Source: an uncultured Eubacteriales bacterium (lineage in GTDB: Bacteria; Bacillota_A; Clostridia; Oscillospirales; Oscillospiraceae). From it: 64,000 nt of DNA. Under the pieces are notes generated by a model that was not told the DNA's origin, searched no databases, and saw nothing but the letters and a program-made list of their open reading frames with translations. The DNA lies in NCBI GenBank assembly GCA_900319835.1, contig ONPY01000002.1, forward strand, positions 1 to 64,000. Reading direction: 5' to 3'. How positions within the stretch are numbered: the stretch's first letter is position 1; each line of letters starts with the position of its first letter. This document shows positions 62,991 through 64,000 of the stretch, piece after piece. The position numbers and the translations under genes were made by a program.

Positions 62991-64000
62991 TCAGAGGATC
63001 ATGGCGACCAGCAGGTTGTACAGGGCCGCGCAGCCGACGCTGATGGGCACGGCCACAAACAGCAGGCGGTTGAAGAGCTTGTTGCGCTCCTCGTCGTTGC
63101 CGTAGGAGCCGAGGATCAGGCTGCCGCCGGAGGAGAAGGGGCTGATGGCGCTGCTCTGGGCGCCCAGGATGGTGCAGCCGAAGAGGGTGATGGGGTTGAG
63201 CCCCGTGGCGGCGGCGATGCCGGGGATCAGCGGGAACAGGGCCGGGCAGACAACGCCGGTGGTGGAGCTGAAGAAGCTCATGAAGGCGCCGACCAGGCTC
63301 AGGGCAATGGGCACGAGGAAGGTGGGCACGTTGGAGCCGATCCAGTTGGAGACGGCCTCGATGGTGCCGGCCTTGACGGCAACGCCGATCAGCATGCCGG
63401 CGCCGGCGATCATCAGGATGGTGTTCCAGGGAACCTTGGCGATGATCTCCTTCTGGGGAGCGAGGTTCAGCAGCAGGCCGATGACGGTGAACACGAAGGC
63501 CACGAGACCCACGTCGATCTTGCCGGCGATGGTGGAGATGAACTTGACATTGGGCAGCAGAAGCTTGGCGAGGGGGAAGACCAGAACCACGGCCATCATG
63601 ATGAGCATCAGGTTCAGGGTGGTCTTCTGCTTGGCGTCATAGGGCTCGGGCTTGGTGAAGGTGACGCCCTTGCCGATGTCGCGGTTGGCCTTCACGCCGA
63701 AGCGGAAGACGGTGATGAGGATCAGGGAGAAGACAATGGCCAGACCGAAGACCTTCATCTCGGGACCGAAGGTGTCGGCCAGGGCCTGCTCGGGCGCGCC
63801 CTCATAGGCGGTGTCCATCAGGCCGCGGAAGATGACGCCCAGGGCCGCGGTGGGGAAGTCGCCGCCGGCCAGCGCGCCGCAGTTGATGGCGACGGCGCCG
63901 GTGAGCTTGTCCATCTTGGACTCGGTGCAGATGGCCATGGTGATGGGGGCGAGGAAGGCCAGAACCGTGAAGTAGGCGGCGCCCATCACGGACAGGACGA
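62991..64000 (-). CDS. MatC/SLC13-like dicarboxylate-type permease (partial, N-terminus outside window)
   Basis: The visible C-terminal ~335 residues are a multi-helix membrane protein of the ion-transporter superfamily. The late motif GAQSSAISPFSSGGSLILGS resembles MatC-type dicarboxylate carriers. Other visible segments are MIAGAGMLIGVAVKAGTIEA and LVGAFMSFFSSTTGVVCPALFPLIPGI. The frame stays open through the right window edge, so the true start is not seen. It is separated from the LysR gene by a repeat-rich gap and is convergent with it. The substrate is unknown; a di- or tricarboxylate is likely. Confidence 0.78.
   Translation of the reverse strand, partial: VLSVMGAAYFTVLAFLAPITMAICTESKMDKLTGAVAINCGALAGGDFPTAALGVIFRGLMDTAYEGAPEQALADTFGPEMKVFGLAIVFSLILITVFRFGVKANRDIGKGVTFTKPEPYDAKQKTTLNLMLIMMAVVLVFPLAKLLLPNVKFISTIAGKIDVGLVAFVFTVIGLLLNLAPQKEIIAKVPWNTILMIAGAGMLIGVAVKAGTIEAVSNWIGSNVPTFLVPIALSLVGAFMSFFSSTTGVVCPALFPLIPGIAAATGLNPITLFGCTILGAQSSAISPFSSGGSLILGSYGNDEERNKLFNRLLFVAVPISVGCAALYNLLVAMIL

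Overview
The window looks like a chromosomal stretch from a high-GC, spore-forming anaerobic Firmicute of the Clostridia, probably Oscillospiraceae-like. This is an inference from gene content: Coat-F-type spore coat proteins, ylxM-ffh-rpsP-khpA, a sodium-pumping oxaloacetate decarboxylase, citrate lyase, pyruvate phosphate dikinase, strong SD sequences, and dispersed palindromic repeats of kinds I recall from gut clostridia. I found no rRNA, tRNA, CRISPR array, phage gene or transposase.

Left part (1-15.6 kb). A minus-strand operon (1-6432) encodes an MtnK-type kinase, an MtnA-type isomerase, a 2-hydroxyacid dehydrogenase, an FGGY kinase, a class II aldolase and an iron alcohol dehydrogenase (cut by the window edge). 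Four of these enzymes match the oxygen-independent 'DHAP shunt' that salvages 5-methylthioribose or 5-deoxyribose left over from SAM chemistry. A DeoR-type regulator is divergent from it. Next come a split transketolase, RpiB and an Asp/Glu-racemase-like protein (minus), then a complete branched-chain amino-acid ABC transporter, livJHMGF (plus).

Middle part (15.6-43.3 kb). Two tiny CotF-like coat genes come first. They are followed by a three-gene polyprenol-sugar glycosylation set (GT2, GtrA, GT-C membrane transferase), lgt with an M16 peptidase pair, and a 2331-residue cyclic beta-1,2-glucan-synthase-like protein. The plus-strand ylxM-ffh-rpsP-khpA cluster is separated from rimM-trmD-rsmA by a lipoprotein gene, icd, an ECF sigma/membrane-partner pair and a MITE-like inverted-repeat element. 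TrmD is fused to a GNAT acetyltransferase, and PpdK has an unusual 79-residue alanine/lysine-rich tail.

Right part (43.4-64 kb). A minus-strand array of about 11.7 kb (55431 down to 43690) runs citD-citE-citF-CitMHS transporter-citC-citXG-oadA-oadG-BCCP-oadB-pckA: citrate import, cleavage to acetate plus oxaloacetate, and conversion of oxaloacetate to pyruvate or PEP. A divergent LysR regulator is next to it. A second LysR-controlled set encodes a UxaA-family dehydratase, an SLC13-type permease, a double-domain esterase and a Cys-rich mini-protein; its substrate is unknown. A gene-free stretch (62.5-63.0 kb) carries three related hairpins alternating with two inverted-repeat elements. The window ends inside a further MatC/SLC13-like permease.
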